The notes: a model not told the origin generated them from the letters alone. A stretch of DNA of 64,000 nucleotides from Secundilactobacillus kimchicus JCM 15530 (GCF_001433995.1 NZ_AZCX01000001.1:248001-312000), one strand, 5' to 3'; shown: positions 47,689 through 57,297, numbered from the stretch's first letter. Translations and numbers: made by a program.

Positions 47689-48591
47689 TTAAGACTCCGT
47701 TTCATCCGTTAAATCGGGTTCGGTTAGCCACAAGTAGCCGTCGTGTTGAGTCGCAAGACGGGCCTTCATCAAATGGCCAACCGCACGCTTGAACTGACCC
47801 TTACTAATGCCAAAATAGGCTTTGATCTCCGCTGGGTCACTTTTGTCCGTATAAGCCAGTTTACCCGCTGGGGCGTGTTGCAGGGTCGCTAAGATCATTG
47901 CCGCGTCGTCCGAAATGGCCTCGTACGCCCGTGGTCGAAGGGACAACTTCAACGTTGCGTCCGGAAATTGACCGATGACTCGAGCGGTGAGTTGTTGACC
48001 TAATCGGGGTTCTTCTTGCCGCTCCTCTGGCGGGATAAAGCCCAGGTAAAAGTCATCTGAGAGCACCTGCGTACCTGTCAGTTTTAACCGGTAAGCCGTG
48101 ACGTTAATGTCCTTATTTTTAAACTTGGGATAGTCCGGCACCTGGGCCATCGCCCGAAAGATACTTTCGTCGGCTGGTACCGCCCACATTCTGGCCTTCT
48201 TATCCACCCGTAACGTCACTAAGAGTCGGTCACCACTTTGCGGCCATAAGTGCATCATCTCTGGTAGGTCATCTAACGACACGACGACGTCCTTATTCGG
48301 CAACCCAATGTTGATAAAGACCCCTAGGCCCTTTTGAGCTTTGACCACGGTCCCAAAAGCGTAACGCCCAATCTGCACCTTTGGTGGATTCCGCGTGATT
48401 TGTAAGTGATGATGTTCATTTTCATAGGCAAACCCGCGAAATTGACTGCCTTGTTTGAGTGGCTTTAAAATTTCCGTCTTGTCAAGCCGAAGCGCATTAC
48501 CGGCGACCGAGACAACGTAATACTTGTCATTTTCGTCAGTCACTTGACCCGCGACCGTGTGACCGACGATTGTTGCTAATTCATTTTCCAT
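47689..48591 (-). CDS. cvfB: CvfB/YitL family RNA-binding protein (S1 domains plus winged helix)
   Basis: 300 residues. Three S1-like RNA-binding domains (around residues 8-60, 70-130 and 145-215) and a C-terminal winged helix (EIKAYFGISKGQFKRAVGHLMKA, shown in part). CvfB modulates virulence gene expression in Staphylococcus; the molecular role elsewhere is unknown. GAGGAATC precedes ATG 48591. It is co-transcribed with xerD two bases downstream. Confidence 0.88.
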   Translation of the reverse strand: MENELATIVGHTVAGQVTDENDKYYVVSVAGNALRLDKTEILKPLKQGSQFRGFAYENEHHHLQITRNPPKVQIGRYAFGTVVKAQKGLGVFINIGLPNKDVVVSLDDLPEMMHLWPQSGDRLLVTLRVDKKARMWAVPADESIFRAMAQVPDYPKFKNKDINVTAYRLKLTGTQVLSDDFYLGFIPPEERQEEPRLGQQLTARVIGQFPDATLKLSLRPRAYEAISDDAAMILATLQHAPAGKLAYTDKSDPAEIKAYFGISKGQFKRAVGHLMKARLATQHDGYLWLTEPDLTDETES

Positions 48592-48680
48592 TTAGATTCC
48601 TCGTTCCTCATAATCATTCCCATTTTACACGATTCCGCCTAAAAGGGCGAATCGGATTGCAAAGATCCTGTTTTTTATCA

Positions 48681-48716
48681 AAAAATCATCAAAGTGCTCA
48701 GCACTTTGATGATTTT
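48681..48716 (-). terminator. Terminator of the YhgE-like gene
   Basis: A 16-bp stem AAATCATCAAAGTGC / GCACTTTGATGATTT with a TCA loop and a T-rich tail. Confidence 0.85.
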
Positions 48717-48731
48717 GATGAGCCCCTTTCA

Positions 48732-51638
48732 TTATGAATGAGCACTTGTATTTGGATCTTCGACTTCTTGGAGTTTTTGGTTATCATCCAACTGAGACCG
48801 CCCCATCAAATGCATCCGTTGTAGCAGCCACATCGTTGGCCACAGTAAGAGCACGTTGACAAGCGCAAAGCCAGCCAACACTAATGCAGAGTGCCCAACC
48901 GTCCCAGGTGCCATCCCAGACGTCAACGCCTGACGGAAACCTAAAATTGAGTAGGTCATTGGCAAGAACGGATGGATCACGTTGTAAAAGTGATTGGTCA
49001 CCTCCATCGGGAAGGTCCCGGCTGATCCGCCCAGTTGTAGCATCAACAAGACCATGGCTAAGAAACGACCTGGGTTGTCGAGCAACATGGATAAGAACAT
49101 CACGATAAACATCGAAGCTTCGGCAAATAGGATGGACATCAGGTAAAACGAGCCAACGTGATCAACGGATAAACCACCAACCATCATCAGCGTCGGTTCA
49201 ATGAGCGCCATTGCCAAAGCCTCCACTGCGCCAACACTAATTTTACTGAGGTACCAGGACGTCGCGCTTTCGCCAAGTTTCGCAACTTTCCGAATTGGAA
49301 AGGCAAAGTTGAAGACCAGCGCCCCAACGTACAACGCAAGTGATAGCACATACGGTGCTAAGGCGTGACCGTAGTTCGGTACCACGCTGTAATTAGCGTG
49401 TTTGAGTTCACTTGGCTGAGCAAACATTTTGGCGGTTTTACTCGTAAATTGCAGACCGTTCACTCGGTCGGCGCCTTTTTGCAGAGACGACCCAAGCTTC
49501 GCGTTCCCATTTTTGATCTTATTGGCTCCAGCATTTAGCTTGGCCGAATTGTTCACCAATCTACCAGTCCCATCAGCCAGTTTATTGACCCCACTAGTCA
49601 GGGTAGGTACCTTTTGATTAAGCTGGTTCGTCCCACTTGCAAGTCGGTTAGCCCCAGCCTTTAGTTGAGATGATTTGCTGTTAAGCTTAGCCGTTCCATT
49701 AGCCAATGTTGCGACGCCAGACACTAGCGTTGGCACTTTACCATTAAGCGTGGTCAAGCCACCAGATAATTGCTGGCTGCCACTTAGGAGTTTCGGACTA
49801 TTGGTTGTTAACCTAGTGACACCACTTTGTATTTTACCAATGCCACTCACCAAAACTGGCAGTTTTTCGTTAACCTGACTCATGCCGCTCGTCAACTTCT
49901 TAGAACCCTGATAAGCACTTTGCACGCCACCAACGTATTTTTGGAGACTGCTGACCATGCTACCCGCATTCTTAGCTTGGGACAGTGCACTTTGCAACTG
50001 AGCCAGTTGACTCTGTGACACGTTTAACTGGCCCACGTATTGCAAAAGCTGAGCCGTTCCGTCGGTGGTCGGGTCAACGTCGGCGTTGAGTAACGTGCTA
50101 ACGCTGTCCATATTGTTCAGCAAAAGCTGTAATCCTTGCCACAAATTCGTCGCCCGTTTCGCACTTGCAGCGTACTTTTTAACGGCGGCTGCTTTGTTAA
50201 TCGAACTGGCTTGCTGATGCAAGTCCTTTGATTGATCACTAATTTGACCAGCTAATTCGTTGACCTTGTCTGGGTCATCTTTTTTAGCCTGAATTTGCTG
50301 GGCTAACGAATTGATTCGATTCGTTGAACTTGGCACCTGCTTGGCCGCCTTTTGCTGCTCATCCTGCACAGTTTGAGCTGCAGCCACCGCCGTCTTATTT
50401 GCTTTTTCAACCGCCGATGCTTGCCCTGTCAGCTGATTTTTCATACCTTGCAGCTTAATTAACGCGTTCATAATTTGAATGTATTGATCCTTGTTTTGGT
50501 TGAACTGGTCGCTCTTTAAAATCGTCAAAATGTGATTCAACGTCTCAAGCTGTTTTTGGCCGGCCGCAGTACTAAGCGGACTGAGTTGCTGGTTCAGTTG
50601 ACCCAATAACGTATTCAATTTACCAGAGTTGTCATTAAGGGTCTTTAACCCCGCCGTGAGCGTTTGACTCCCAGTGTAAAGTTTTTTAAACCCACTCTGA
50701 AGGGGGCTGACACCATTCCCCAAAGTCGTCATGCCTTGGTTGAGTTGATAGACCCCATGAGTGTACGTATACAGCCCATTATTCAGCTTTTTAGCGCCCT
50801 TCGAGAGTTTGGTCACACCAGAAGCTAAAACGCCTGTAGACCCATTTAATTTCTGTGTCCCGGCATTAACTTTGCTAACCCCAGCACTATATTGATTGAT
50901 GCCGGCACTGAGCTTATTGGCACCATCCGTCAGCTTCTGAACTCCAGTTGCCAGCGGACCCACACTGGTTTTCATCGTCATTAAGCCGTTATTAACTTTC
51001 GCCACACCCGTTGTGTAGGTGTTTAACCCATCCGAAAGCGTGACTGAACCATCTTTAAGTTTGGTCGCCCCTTTGGCGGCCGTATTCATGCCCTTACCGA
51101 CCTTATAAATCTGATCGAACACGGCACTAGCATACGCTTCGGTCACATTGGCTTTAATTTTATCGTTGAGTTTTGTGGCCGCTACTTGACTCATGACCTC
51201 CGCAATATAGTTAGCTGACCCATTGGTTTTGTATGTCAACTGCATTGGTTTGGGGGTGTCATCAAGTAACGTGGCCGCATTGGCCGAAAAATCCTTAGGA
51301 ATCGAAATAATTGAGTAATACTTCTGATTTGCTAAACCCGCTTTAGCCTGCTTAGCACTCACAAATCGCCAACCCAACTGGTGATTTTTCTTCAGGTTAG
51401 CGATGGTTTGATCCCCAACATTTAACGTCTTTCCTTGATACTGAACGGCCTGATCTTGATTAACGACCGCCACTGGTAAATGACTCGTCGACCCGTATGG
51501 ATTCCAAACTGACTTCAAAAAGAAAATACTATACATGAACGGGATAAACATGATAGCAAGCACTGAAATCAAGATCAGTCTGTTTTTACCAATGTATCGC
51601 CATTCGCTTTTAATCATTTGCAAACTGATTCGCTCCAT
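48732..51638 (-). CDS. YhgE/Pip family membrane protein with 42-residue repeats
   Basis: About 968 residues. The N-terminal transmembrane helix (LILISVLAIMFIPFMYSIFF) and the following HLPVAVVNQDQAV are the YhgE/Pip signature. An extracellular region holds two blocks of three 42-residue repeats (residues about 205-330 and 589-714) around a Gln-rich coiled-coil middle. The C-terminus has an ABC-2-type membrane domain of five or six helices. Relatives include phage infection protein and the EsaA/YueB secretion proteins, but no clear secretion partners are near. ATG 51638 is supported by the promoter; TTG 51623 is possible, since GGAG lies nine bases before it. Function unknown. Confidence 0.88.
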   Translation of the reverse strand: MERISLQMIKSEWRYIGKNRLILISVLAIMFIPFMYSIFFLKSVWNPYGSTSHLPVAVVNQDQAVQYQGKTLNVGDQTIANLKKNHQLGWRFVSAKQAKAGLANQKYYSIISIPKDFSANAATLLDDTPKPMQLTYKTNGSANYIAEVMSQVAATKLNDKIKANVTEAYASAVFDQIYKVGKGMNTAAKGATKLKDGSVTLSDGLNTYTTGVAKVNNGLMTMKTSVGPLATGVQKLTDGANKLSAGINQYSAGVSKVNAGTQKLNGSTGVLASGVTKLSKGAKKLNNGLYTYTHGVYQLNQGMTTLGNGVSPLQSGFKKLYTGSQTLTAGLKTLNDNSGKLNTLLGQLNQQLSPLSTAAGQKQLETLNHILTILKSDQFNQNKDQYIQIMNALIKLQGMKNQLTGQASAVEKANKTAVAAAQTVQDEQQKAAKQVPSSTNRINSLAQQIQAKKDDPDKVNELAGQISDQSKDLHQQASSINKAAAVKKYAASAKRATNLWQGLQLLLNNMDSVSTLLNADVDPTTDGTAQLLQYVGQLNVSQSQLAQLQSALSQAKNAGSMVSSLQKYVGGVQSAYQGSKKLTSGMSQVNEKLPVLVSGIGKIQSGVTRLTTNSPKLLSGSQQLSGGLTTLNGKVPTLVSGVATLANGTAKLNSKSSQLKAGANRLASGTNQLNQKVPTLTSGVNKLADGTGRLVNNSAKLNAGANKIKNGNAKLGSSLQKGADRVNGLQFTSKTAKMFAQPSELKHANYSVVPNYGHALAPYVLSLALYVGALVFNFAFPIRKVAKLGESATSWYLSKISVGAVEALAMALIEPTLMMVGGLSVDHVGSFYLMSILFAEASMFIVMFLSMLLDNPGRFLAMVLLMLQLGGSAGTFPMEVTNHFYNVIHPFLPMTYSILGFRQALTSGMAPGTVGHSALVLAGFALVNVLLLWPTMWLLQRMHLMGRSQLDDNQKLQEVEDPNTSAHS
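49497..49874 (-). repeat. Three tandem 126-base (42-residue) repeats, C-terminal block of YhgE-like protein
   Basis: Copies start at 49874, 49748 and 49622 and run leftward. Each begins VNEKLPVLVSG, LNGKVPTLVSG or LNQKVPTLTSG and then repeats Leu-x-x-Gly every seven residues. The DNA copies are related but have diverged, so selection appears to act on the protein pattern. Confidence 0.9.
50649..51026 (-). repeat. Three tandem 126-base (42-residue) repeats, N-terminal block of YhgE-like protein
   Basis: Copies start at 51026, 50900 and 50774. They begin LNTYTTGVAKVNNG, INQYSAGVSKVNAG and LYTYTHGVYQLNQG, with Gly every seven residues except in one heptad per copy. Six heptads make each 42-residue unit. 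Confidence 0.9.
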
Positions 51639-51686
51639 TCTCACACGTCTCGGTCCCCAATCGAGACATAATTTTATGCAGACACT

Positions 51687-51715
51687 ATTATCTGTGAATT
51701 TAATTGACTTTTCAA
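51687..51715 (-). promoter_or_regulatory. Promoter of the YhgE-like gene
   Basis: Minus strand TTGAAA (51710-51715), 17-base spacer, GATAAT (51687-51692), about 50 bases before ATG 51638. It places transcription start after the earlier in-frame ATG at 51788, so that one is rejected. Confidence 0.55.
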
Positions 51716-51808
51716 CCTTTTCACACAAGCAATCCCTAAAAAAGTGTTCAGCAAAGTTCCTGAAACACTGCCAAATAGGCGTTTTCATTTGTTTTCTTTA
51801 TGTATAAA

Positions 51809-51834
51809 AAAAGCCCGGCATCGCTGCCGAACTT
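51809..51834 (-). terminator. Terminator of pyk
   Basis: Minus-strand stem GTTCGGCA / TGCCGGGC (G-U pairs) with GCGA loop and TTTTTTT tail. Confidence 0.75.
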
Positions 51835-51848
51835 TTCATTTTTTCTAA

Positions 51849-53606
51849 TTATAGAGCGTTTGAAGCACCGTGGTATACAACCCCACGACGAGAATCAACC
51901 GTAATCAATTCACCATCTGAGATCTTTTCAGTAGCACCTTCAGCACCAACAATCACTGGAATGCCCATCGAAATACCAACAACGGCTGCGTGAGAAGTCA
52001 ATCCGCCGTTTTCAACAATCACAGCACTAGCCTTTTCAATGGCTGGTAAGTATGACTTGTCGGTATTCTTAGCAACTAAAACACTGCCTTCAGTGGTCTT
52101 GCTGTTAGCTTCATCGGCTGAAGAAGCAACAACGGCCTTACCGATAACCGTGTCATCACCGACGCCTTGGCCGCGAACCAACTTTGAACCGATTAATTGA
52201 ACCTTCATCAAGTTCGTCGTTCCGCGTTCGCCAACTGGCACACCAGCGGTGATCAAGATCAGGTCGCCTTCCTTAGCTAAGCCAGTTTCAACGGCTTTAG
52301 CAGCAGCTAAGTCGAACATTTCGTCAGTGTTAGCTGGCTTTTCGGCAACAATTGGGTAAACACCCCAGTTAACCATCAAACCACGACGGGTCCGGTCATC
52401 AAACGTGATGGCCAAGATGTCTGCATCTGGACGGTACTTGCTAATCATTTTAGCGGTGTAGCCTGATTCAGTAGCAGCGACAATGGTCTTAACCCCAAGC
52501 GCCTTTGCTGCCCGGGCGACAGAGTCACCGATTGACTCCGTCACATCACCCGTTTCAAAGGCAATGTGGTCGGTCCCGAAGTCCTTCAAAGCATTTTCAG
52601 CCTTAACATCAATACGGGCCATCGTTGCAACTGATTCAACAGGGTATTCACCGTTTGCACTTTCACCTGAAAGCATAGTTGCGTCGGTCCCGTCAAATAC
52701 GGCGTTTGCAACGTCAGAAGCTTCGGCACGAGTTGGGCGTGGGTTTTCTTGCATTGAATCCAACATTTGGGTCGCCGTAATAACTGGCTTGCCTAAAACG
52801 TTGCACTTGTGGATCAAGCTCTTTTGAACCAACGGCACGTTTTCTGCTGGGATTTCAACCCCCATGTCCCCACGAGCGACCATCAAACCATCAGACACCT
52901 TGATGATGTCGTCAAAGTTGTTGATCCCTTCTTGAGATTCGATCTTAGGGAAGATTTGAACGTGTTCCATGTTCTTTTCTTCGAGTAATTCACGAATGTC
53001 CATGACATCTTGTGGCTTACGGACGAATGAAGCGGCGATAAAGTTAATTTCGTGGTCCAAACCAAAACGAATGTCATCAGCATCCTTTTCGGTAATCCCT
53101 GGCAAGTTGATTGAAACACCAGGTGCGTTAACCCCTTTACGAGAGCCAAGCAAACCATCGTTTTGCATCGTTCCAACTAATTCTTTGTTAGCGTCGTCTT
53201 TTTCGTCAACGACCATGTCTAACAAACCATCGTCAAAGAGCACGTGGCCACCGACGTTAACGTCGTCAAACAAGCCAGGATAAGTCACAGCGATCTTATC
53301 CTTAGTGCCTTCCAAGGAGTCGTCCATTGAAATCCGGAGCTTATCGCCCGTGTGGTATTCAATCTTACCATCCTTTTGAACGGTCGTCCGAATTTCGGCA
53401 CCCTTCGTATCAAGCATCAAACCAACTGTTTTACCAGTGATTTTTTCGGCTTCATGTACGTTGCTGATACGGCCAAGGTGTTCTTCGTGATCACCATGGG
53501 AAAAGTTAAACCGGAAAATGTTAGCTCCAGCTTCAATCAACTTTACAATTGTGTCAACATCAGTACTTGCAGGACCAAGGGTACTTACGATCTTGGTTTT
53601 CTTCAT
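51849..53606 (-). CDS. pyk: Pyruvate kinase with C-terminal PEP-utilising domain
   Basis: 585 residues, against about 475 for the core enzyme. The core has MKKTKIVSTLGPAS, the active-site block MVARGDMGVEIP and ATQMLDSM. The extra C-terminal 100 residues carry the PEP-utiliser motif LTSHAAVVGISMGIPVIVG, the usual extension in Bacillus and lactobacilli. It makes pyruvate and ATP from PEP. ATG 53606 has AAAGGAGAG upstream; the longer frame has no support. It lies directly after dnaE, without pfkA between them. Confidence 0.97.
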   Translation of the reverse strand: MKKTKIVSTLGPASTDVDTIVKLIEAGANIFRFNFSHGDHEEHLGRISNVHEAEKITGKTVGLMLDTKGAEIRTTVQKDGKIEYHTGDKLRISMDDSLEGTKDKIAVTYPGLFDDVNVGGHVLFDDGLLDMVVDEKDDANKELVGTMQNDGLLGSRKGVNAPGVSINLPGITEKDADDIRFGLDHEINFIAASFVRKPQDVMDIRELLEEKNMEHVQIFPKIESQEGINNFDDIIKVSDGLMVARGDMGVEIPAENVPLVQKSLIHKCNVLGKPVITATQMLDSMQENPRPTRAEASDVANAVFDGTDATMLSGESANGEYPVESVATMARIDVKAENALKDFGTDHIAFETGDVTESIGDSVARAAKALGVKTIVAATESGYTAKMISKYRPDADILAITFDDRTRRGLMVNWGVYPIVAEKPANTDEMFDLAAAKAVETGLAKEGDLILITAGVPVGERGTTNLMKVQLIGSKLVRGQGVGDDTVIGKAVVASSADEANSKTTEGSVLVAKNTDKSYLPAIEKASAVIVENGGLTSHAAVVGISMGIPVIVGAEGATEKISDGELITVDSRRGVVYHGASNAL

Positions 53607-53694
53607 AAGAAAAATCTCTCCTTTGGGTATTTCCCAACCTAAGTGAACCAAATAACGGATTCCTCTAGACTGAGCTATTTCGATTCCGAGAATC

Positions 53695-53703
53695 ATTTTA
53701 ACA
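53695..53703 (-). promoter_or_regulatory. Extended -10 promoter of pyk
   Basis: Minus strand TGTTAAAAT, an extended -10 (TGnTAAAAT), about 90 bases before the pyk start. No good -35 is visible. Confidence 0.4.
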
Positions 53704-53756
53704 CTTTTCATTTTTAAAGTCTGCTAGGTTTTAGGGTTTTCTAATGAATTCCGGCA

Positions 53757-53770
53757 GAAAAGCGTTTTCA
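53757..53770. promoter_or_regulatory. cre-like CcpA site upstream of pyk
   Basis: The sequence GAAAAGCGTTTTCA matches 12 of 14 positions of the cre consensus, in one orientation, with the first two bases differing. It lies about 60 bases upstream of the -10, where an activating CcpA site would be expected. Weak evidence on its own. Confidence 0.35.
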
Positions 53771-53807
53771 TTCCCTAACTAGACCAATTTTATTTTAATT
53801 CACGTCT

Positions 53808-56800
53808 TCATTGCTGATAAACCACGTTTTGCTCACCTAATAACAATTTAAGCTCTTGACCCACTGTGGGCGTCGGTGCCAGCCAAAAACGACGTGCTAA
53901 AACCCGCTTAGTGTCGTCTTTTACCCGGAATAAAATCACCGGAACGTCGCCGGTTTCCTTGGCTAACAAATCGTTTAACGCCTGATGAACAGCGGCCGTA
54001 TCGTGCTCGATATCCATCCGCAAAAACCACCGTGGGGGCGCCGGCAAGGACCGGTGTTCGGTTTCTTTGCCCTGATTAGCGGTGGCCGCCGGCACCAGAG
54101 TATTCGCCACGACCTGCACATTGCCCCGGTTAGTTTCCGTTTTTCCCGTGATGACAACCACTTGGTTTTGGTCAAGCCATTCTGTGACTGACCGGTACAA
54201 ATTGGGAAAGACGGTAACGCTCACGTCGCCGGTCAAGTCGTTACCGGTCAAAAAGGCCATTTGGTCCCCACGCTTAGTGCGGATAGTCCGCACTTTTGTG
54301 AGGTAAATGACCAAGGTGACGGCTTGGTCGGCGACGAGATCCGCAATGGGTGTTGCGTGTTTTTCGGTCATCAACGACTGGTACTGCTCGACCGGATGAC
54401 CGGATAAATACGCCCCTAAGTATTCGTCCTCCTTAGCGAGCTTAGCCGTCAACGAGAGATCCTTTACCGGTTTGATTTTCGGCGCTAAAGCCTCAAACAA
54501 ATCCACGCTGTTACCACTCAGTTCAACACTGCTTAAAAATTCCGGTAAGCTAGTCACTAATTCCGCCCGGTTGGCACCGAATTGATCAAAAGCGCCGGCA
54601 TAAATTAGCGCCTCAAGAAGATCCTGCTTACGCCACTTTTCATCTAGCCGTAACAGAAATTGGTGAAGTGACTTGAACGGCCCATTTGCGTCACGTTCAC
54701 GGAGTAGGTCCCGTAAAAAGTCACGGCGAATGCCCTTGATGGACCCTAATCCGAACCGAATTGCCCCATCTGTTAGTTGAAAAACGGACCCGGAACGGTT
54801 CACATCGGGTGGTAAAATGGCCACCTGATGGCGCTTAGCTTCCATTAAGTAAAGCTTGGTCTTGGCCCCATTATTTAACACTGAATTTAAGAGTGCCGCA
54901 AAAAAGGCAGCCGGATAGTGGGCCTTGAGGTACGCCAGTTCAAAGGCCATTTTACTATACGCAACAGCGTGTGACCTGTTGAAACCGTAGTTAGCAAATC
55001 GGTCAATATAGTCAAATGTCCGAACGGCATTTTCCGTGGAGACCCCGTTTTTCTCAGCCCCTTCGACGAACCGCTTTTGCATCGCGTCCATCGTTTGCTT
55101 TTTCTTCTTACTCATCGCCCGTCGCAATAAATCGGCTTGACCTAACGTAAAGCCCCCCATAATTGAGGCGGCCTGCATCACTTGTTCCTGATAGACGATA
55201 ATCCCGTAAGTGGGAGCTAAAATTGGTTTTAAGGACGCATCTGGGTAGGTAATGGGTTCCTGATTGAACCGGCGACGAATGAAGTGATCGATATTTTCCA
55301 TCGGCCCTGGTCGGTAAAGCGCATTGACTGCGGCGACTAATTCAAAGCTATCTGGCCGAAGCCGCTGCAAGACGTTCTTGATCCCCGCCGATTCAAATTG
55401 AAAGACACCATTGGTATCTCCGTGCTGAAACAGCGCTAGCGTGGCCGGGTCATCAAGGGGAACCTGCTCGATTGGTAATTGTTGACCTGTCTGTTCGTGC
55501 ACCATCTTGAGGGCGTTAGCCATAATAGAGAGGTTCCGAAGCCCCAAGAAGTCCATTTTAAGTAAGCCTACCTGTTCCACGTAATCCTTAGTGTACTGCG
55601 TCATTAACATTTCTTCTGAGCCATTTTGAACCGGCACGATTTCGGTTAACGGGTGGTCACTTAACACCACCCCGGCCGCATGGGTCGAATAATGACGGGG
55701 TAACCCCTCAAGTTTAACGGCCGTCTCAAAGAGGAGTGCATTGGTCTCAGAATCACTGATAAGGTTTTTTAACGGTTGCGACTGCGCCAACGCCTCTTTT
55801 AAACTAACGTGGAGTAAGTTTGGAATGGCGTTACTCCACGTACTTTGTTCGTATGGTCGAAGCCCAAAAACCCGGCCAACATCCCGAATGGCCTGCTTAG
55901 CAGCCAAGGTCCCAAAGGTGATGATCTGCCCTACCCGCTCATGACCGTACTTGTCATGCGTGTATTGAAGCACCTCATCACGCCGATCGTCAGGAATGTC
56001 CAAGTCAATATCAGGCATTTGCGCTCGTTCTTCGTTTAAGAACCGTTCAAATAATAGGTTAAACGCGATGGGATCCACATCTGTGATCCCCAACACATAA
56101 GCAACGAGCGACCCGGCCGCTGATCCCCGGCCCGGGCCGGTGATAATCCCGGAGGACCGACTGAAGCGCATGACGTCCCAAACGATTAAGAAATAATCGT
56201 TAAACCCCATCCGGTCAATAACCGCTAACTCGTGGGCCAGCCGGTCAGAGTATGCCGGTTGGTCAACGGGCGCAATTTGATTTTGCTGGAATCGGCGCTT
56301 CAACCCTTGCTCACAAAGGGTCTGAAGGTACGCCTGAGCCGACTGCCCATCCGGTGTTTTAAACACTGGCAGTTGCGGTTTTTGAAACTGAAGTTGAACC
56401 GAGCAAGTGGCCGCCACGTGGGCACTTTCCTGAGCAGCTGCACCCAACCCGGCCGCCTTAAATTCGGCTTCAAAATCGGCAGCGGGTTTCAGCCATAGCT
56501 GGCCAGTTTTCGCCTTTGCGTCCGCTAAGTGACTAATCGTTGTGCCATCTTTAATGGCCGTTAGGACTTGCACGGCAAAATGATCATTGGCATTTAGATA
56601 TGCGATGGTCGGTAAAGCCACTAGGGCCACCCGAAAATCAGCTGCCAGTGTCTTAAGCTGTCGGACGACCGCCGCTGGCTGGTTCGCATTGGCGCCAATC
56701 AAGATACTTTGCGCATCCACCACAGCGACTTGGCGGTGAATTAACTCTTCAACCGCAGCCATATTACCCTGTAGCAACCAATGGGCTAACTCACCTTCAA

Positions 56801-57182
56801 CTGGATTAATAACCATCAAATGGTCCAGCAGCGGGGCAACCACTTTAAAGTCAAGGGGGCCTTCCGTTGCTTGAGTATTTTTTAGGGAGCTTAATTTCAT
56901 GAGGTGCTGATAACCCACAAAGTCCTTCGCCAGTAAAACCAAATCAAAGGCTTGGTCTTCGGCCACGATGCCAGACGTTGTCAGTGTCAGACCAAAAACG
57001 GGCTGAATTCCTGCCCTTTGGCAAGCCTGATAAAAAGCTACCGTCGCGTACATGACGTTTCGATCCGTTAAGGCGATGGCCTGATAACCACGTTCTTTAG
57101 CGGCTTTCACAAGGTCGTCAATGGAGGTCGTACTTTGAAGTAAACTAAAACTACTAATCACGCTAAGGGGGACAAAGGCCAT
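53808..57182 (-). CDS. dnaE: DNA polymerase III alpha subunit DnaE
   Basis: 1124 residues, C family polymerase without the PolC exonuclease. The polymerase motif MPDIDLDIPDDRRDEVLQY lies near residue 390, preceded by GPGRGSAAGSLVAYVLGI. The N-terminal PHP domain is degenerate: the usual HxHxxxS metal motif reads PLSVISSFS. The C-terminal OB-fold region (VRTIRTKRGDQMAFL) is present. It extends RNA primers and helps the lagging strand. ATG 57182 has AAAGGA upstream. It is divergent from yjzD and precedes pyk. Confidence 0.95.
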   Translation of the reverse strand: MAFVPLSVISSFSLLQSTTSIDDLVKAAKERGYQAIALTDRNVMYATVAFYQACQRAGIQPVFGLTLTTSGIVAEDQAFDLVLLAKDFVGYQHLMKLSSLKNTQATEGPLDFKVVAPLLDHLMVINPVEGELAHWLLQGNMAAVEELIHRQVAVVDAQSILIGANANQPAAVVRQLKTLAADFRVALVALPTIAYLNANDHFAVQVLTAIKDGTTISHLADAKAKTGQLWLKPAADFEAEFKAAGLGAAAQESAHVAATCSVQLQFQKPQLPVFKTPDGQSAQAYLQTLCEQGLKRRFQQNQIAPVDQPAYSDRLAHELAVIDRMGFNDYFLIVWDVMRFSRSSGIITGPGRGSAAGSLVAYVLGITDVDPIAFNLLFERFLNEERAQMPDIDLDIPDDRRDEVLQYTHDKYGHERVGQIITFGTLAAKQAIRDVGRVFGLRPYEQSTWSNAIPNLLHVSLKEALAQSQPLKNLISDSETNALLFETAVKLEGLPRHYSTHAAGVVLSDHPLTEIVPVQNGSEEMLMTQYTKDYVEQVGLLKMDFLGLRNLSIMANALKMVHEQTGQQLPIEQVPLDDPATLALFQHGDTNGVFQFESAGIKNVLQRLRPDSFELVAAVNALYRPGPMENIDHFIRRRFNQEPITYPDASLKPILAPTYGIIVYQEQVMQAASIMGGFTLGQADLLRRAMSKKKKQTMDAMQKRFVEGAEKNGVSTENAVRTFDYIDRFANYGFNRSHAVAYSKMAFELAYLKAHYPAAFFAALLNSVLNNGAKTKLYLMEAKRHQVAILPPDVNRSGSVFQLTDGAIRFGLGSIKGIRRDFLRDLLRERDANGPFKSLHQFLLRLDEKWRKQDLLEALIYAGAFDQFGANRAELVTSLPEFLSSVELSGNSVDLFEALAPKIKPVKDLSLTAKLAKEDEYLGAYLSGHPVEQYQSLMTEKHATPIADLVADQAVTLVIYLTKVRTIRTKRGDQMAFLTGNDLTGDVSVTVFPNLYRSVTEWLDQNQVVVITGKTETNRGNVQVVANTLVPAATANQGKETEHRSLPAPPRWFLRMDIEHDTAAVHQALNDLLAKETGDVPVILFRVKDDTKRVLARRFWLAPTPTVGQELKLLLGEQNVVYQQ

Positions 57183-57297
57183 CTTAACCATCCTTTCTGT
57201 TCCATATTATACCAAAGAAAACCAATAAACCGCCGATTTCCAATTGCTTTTTAGCCGAATTGTGATAAACTTTTTAAGTGATTGAGAGGTGCTCAAA

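Noticed and set aside
53808-57182. Unusual MPDIDLDIPDD as a broken polymerase site.
   Set aside because: The catalytic Asp pair is kept and the variant next to it is tolerated in related sequences, so the polymerase is taken as active.
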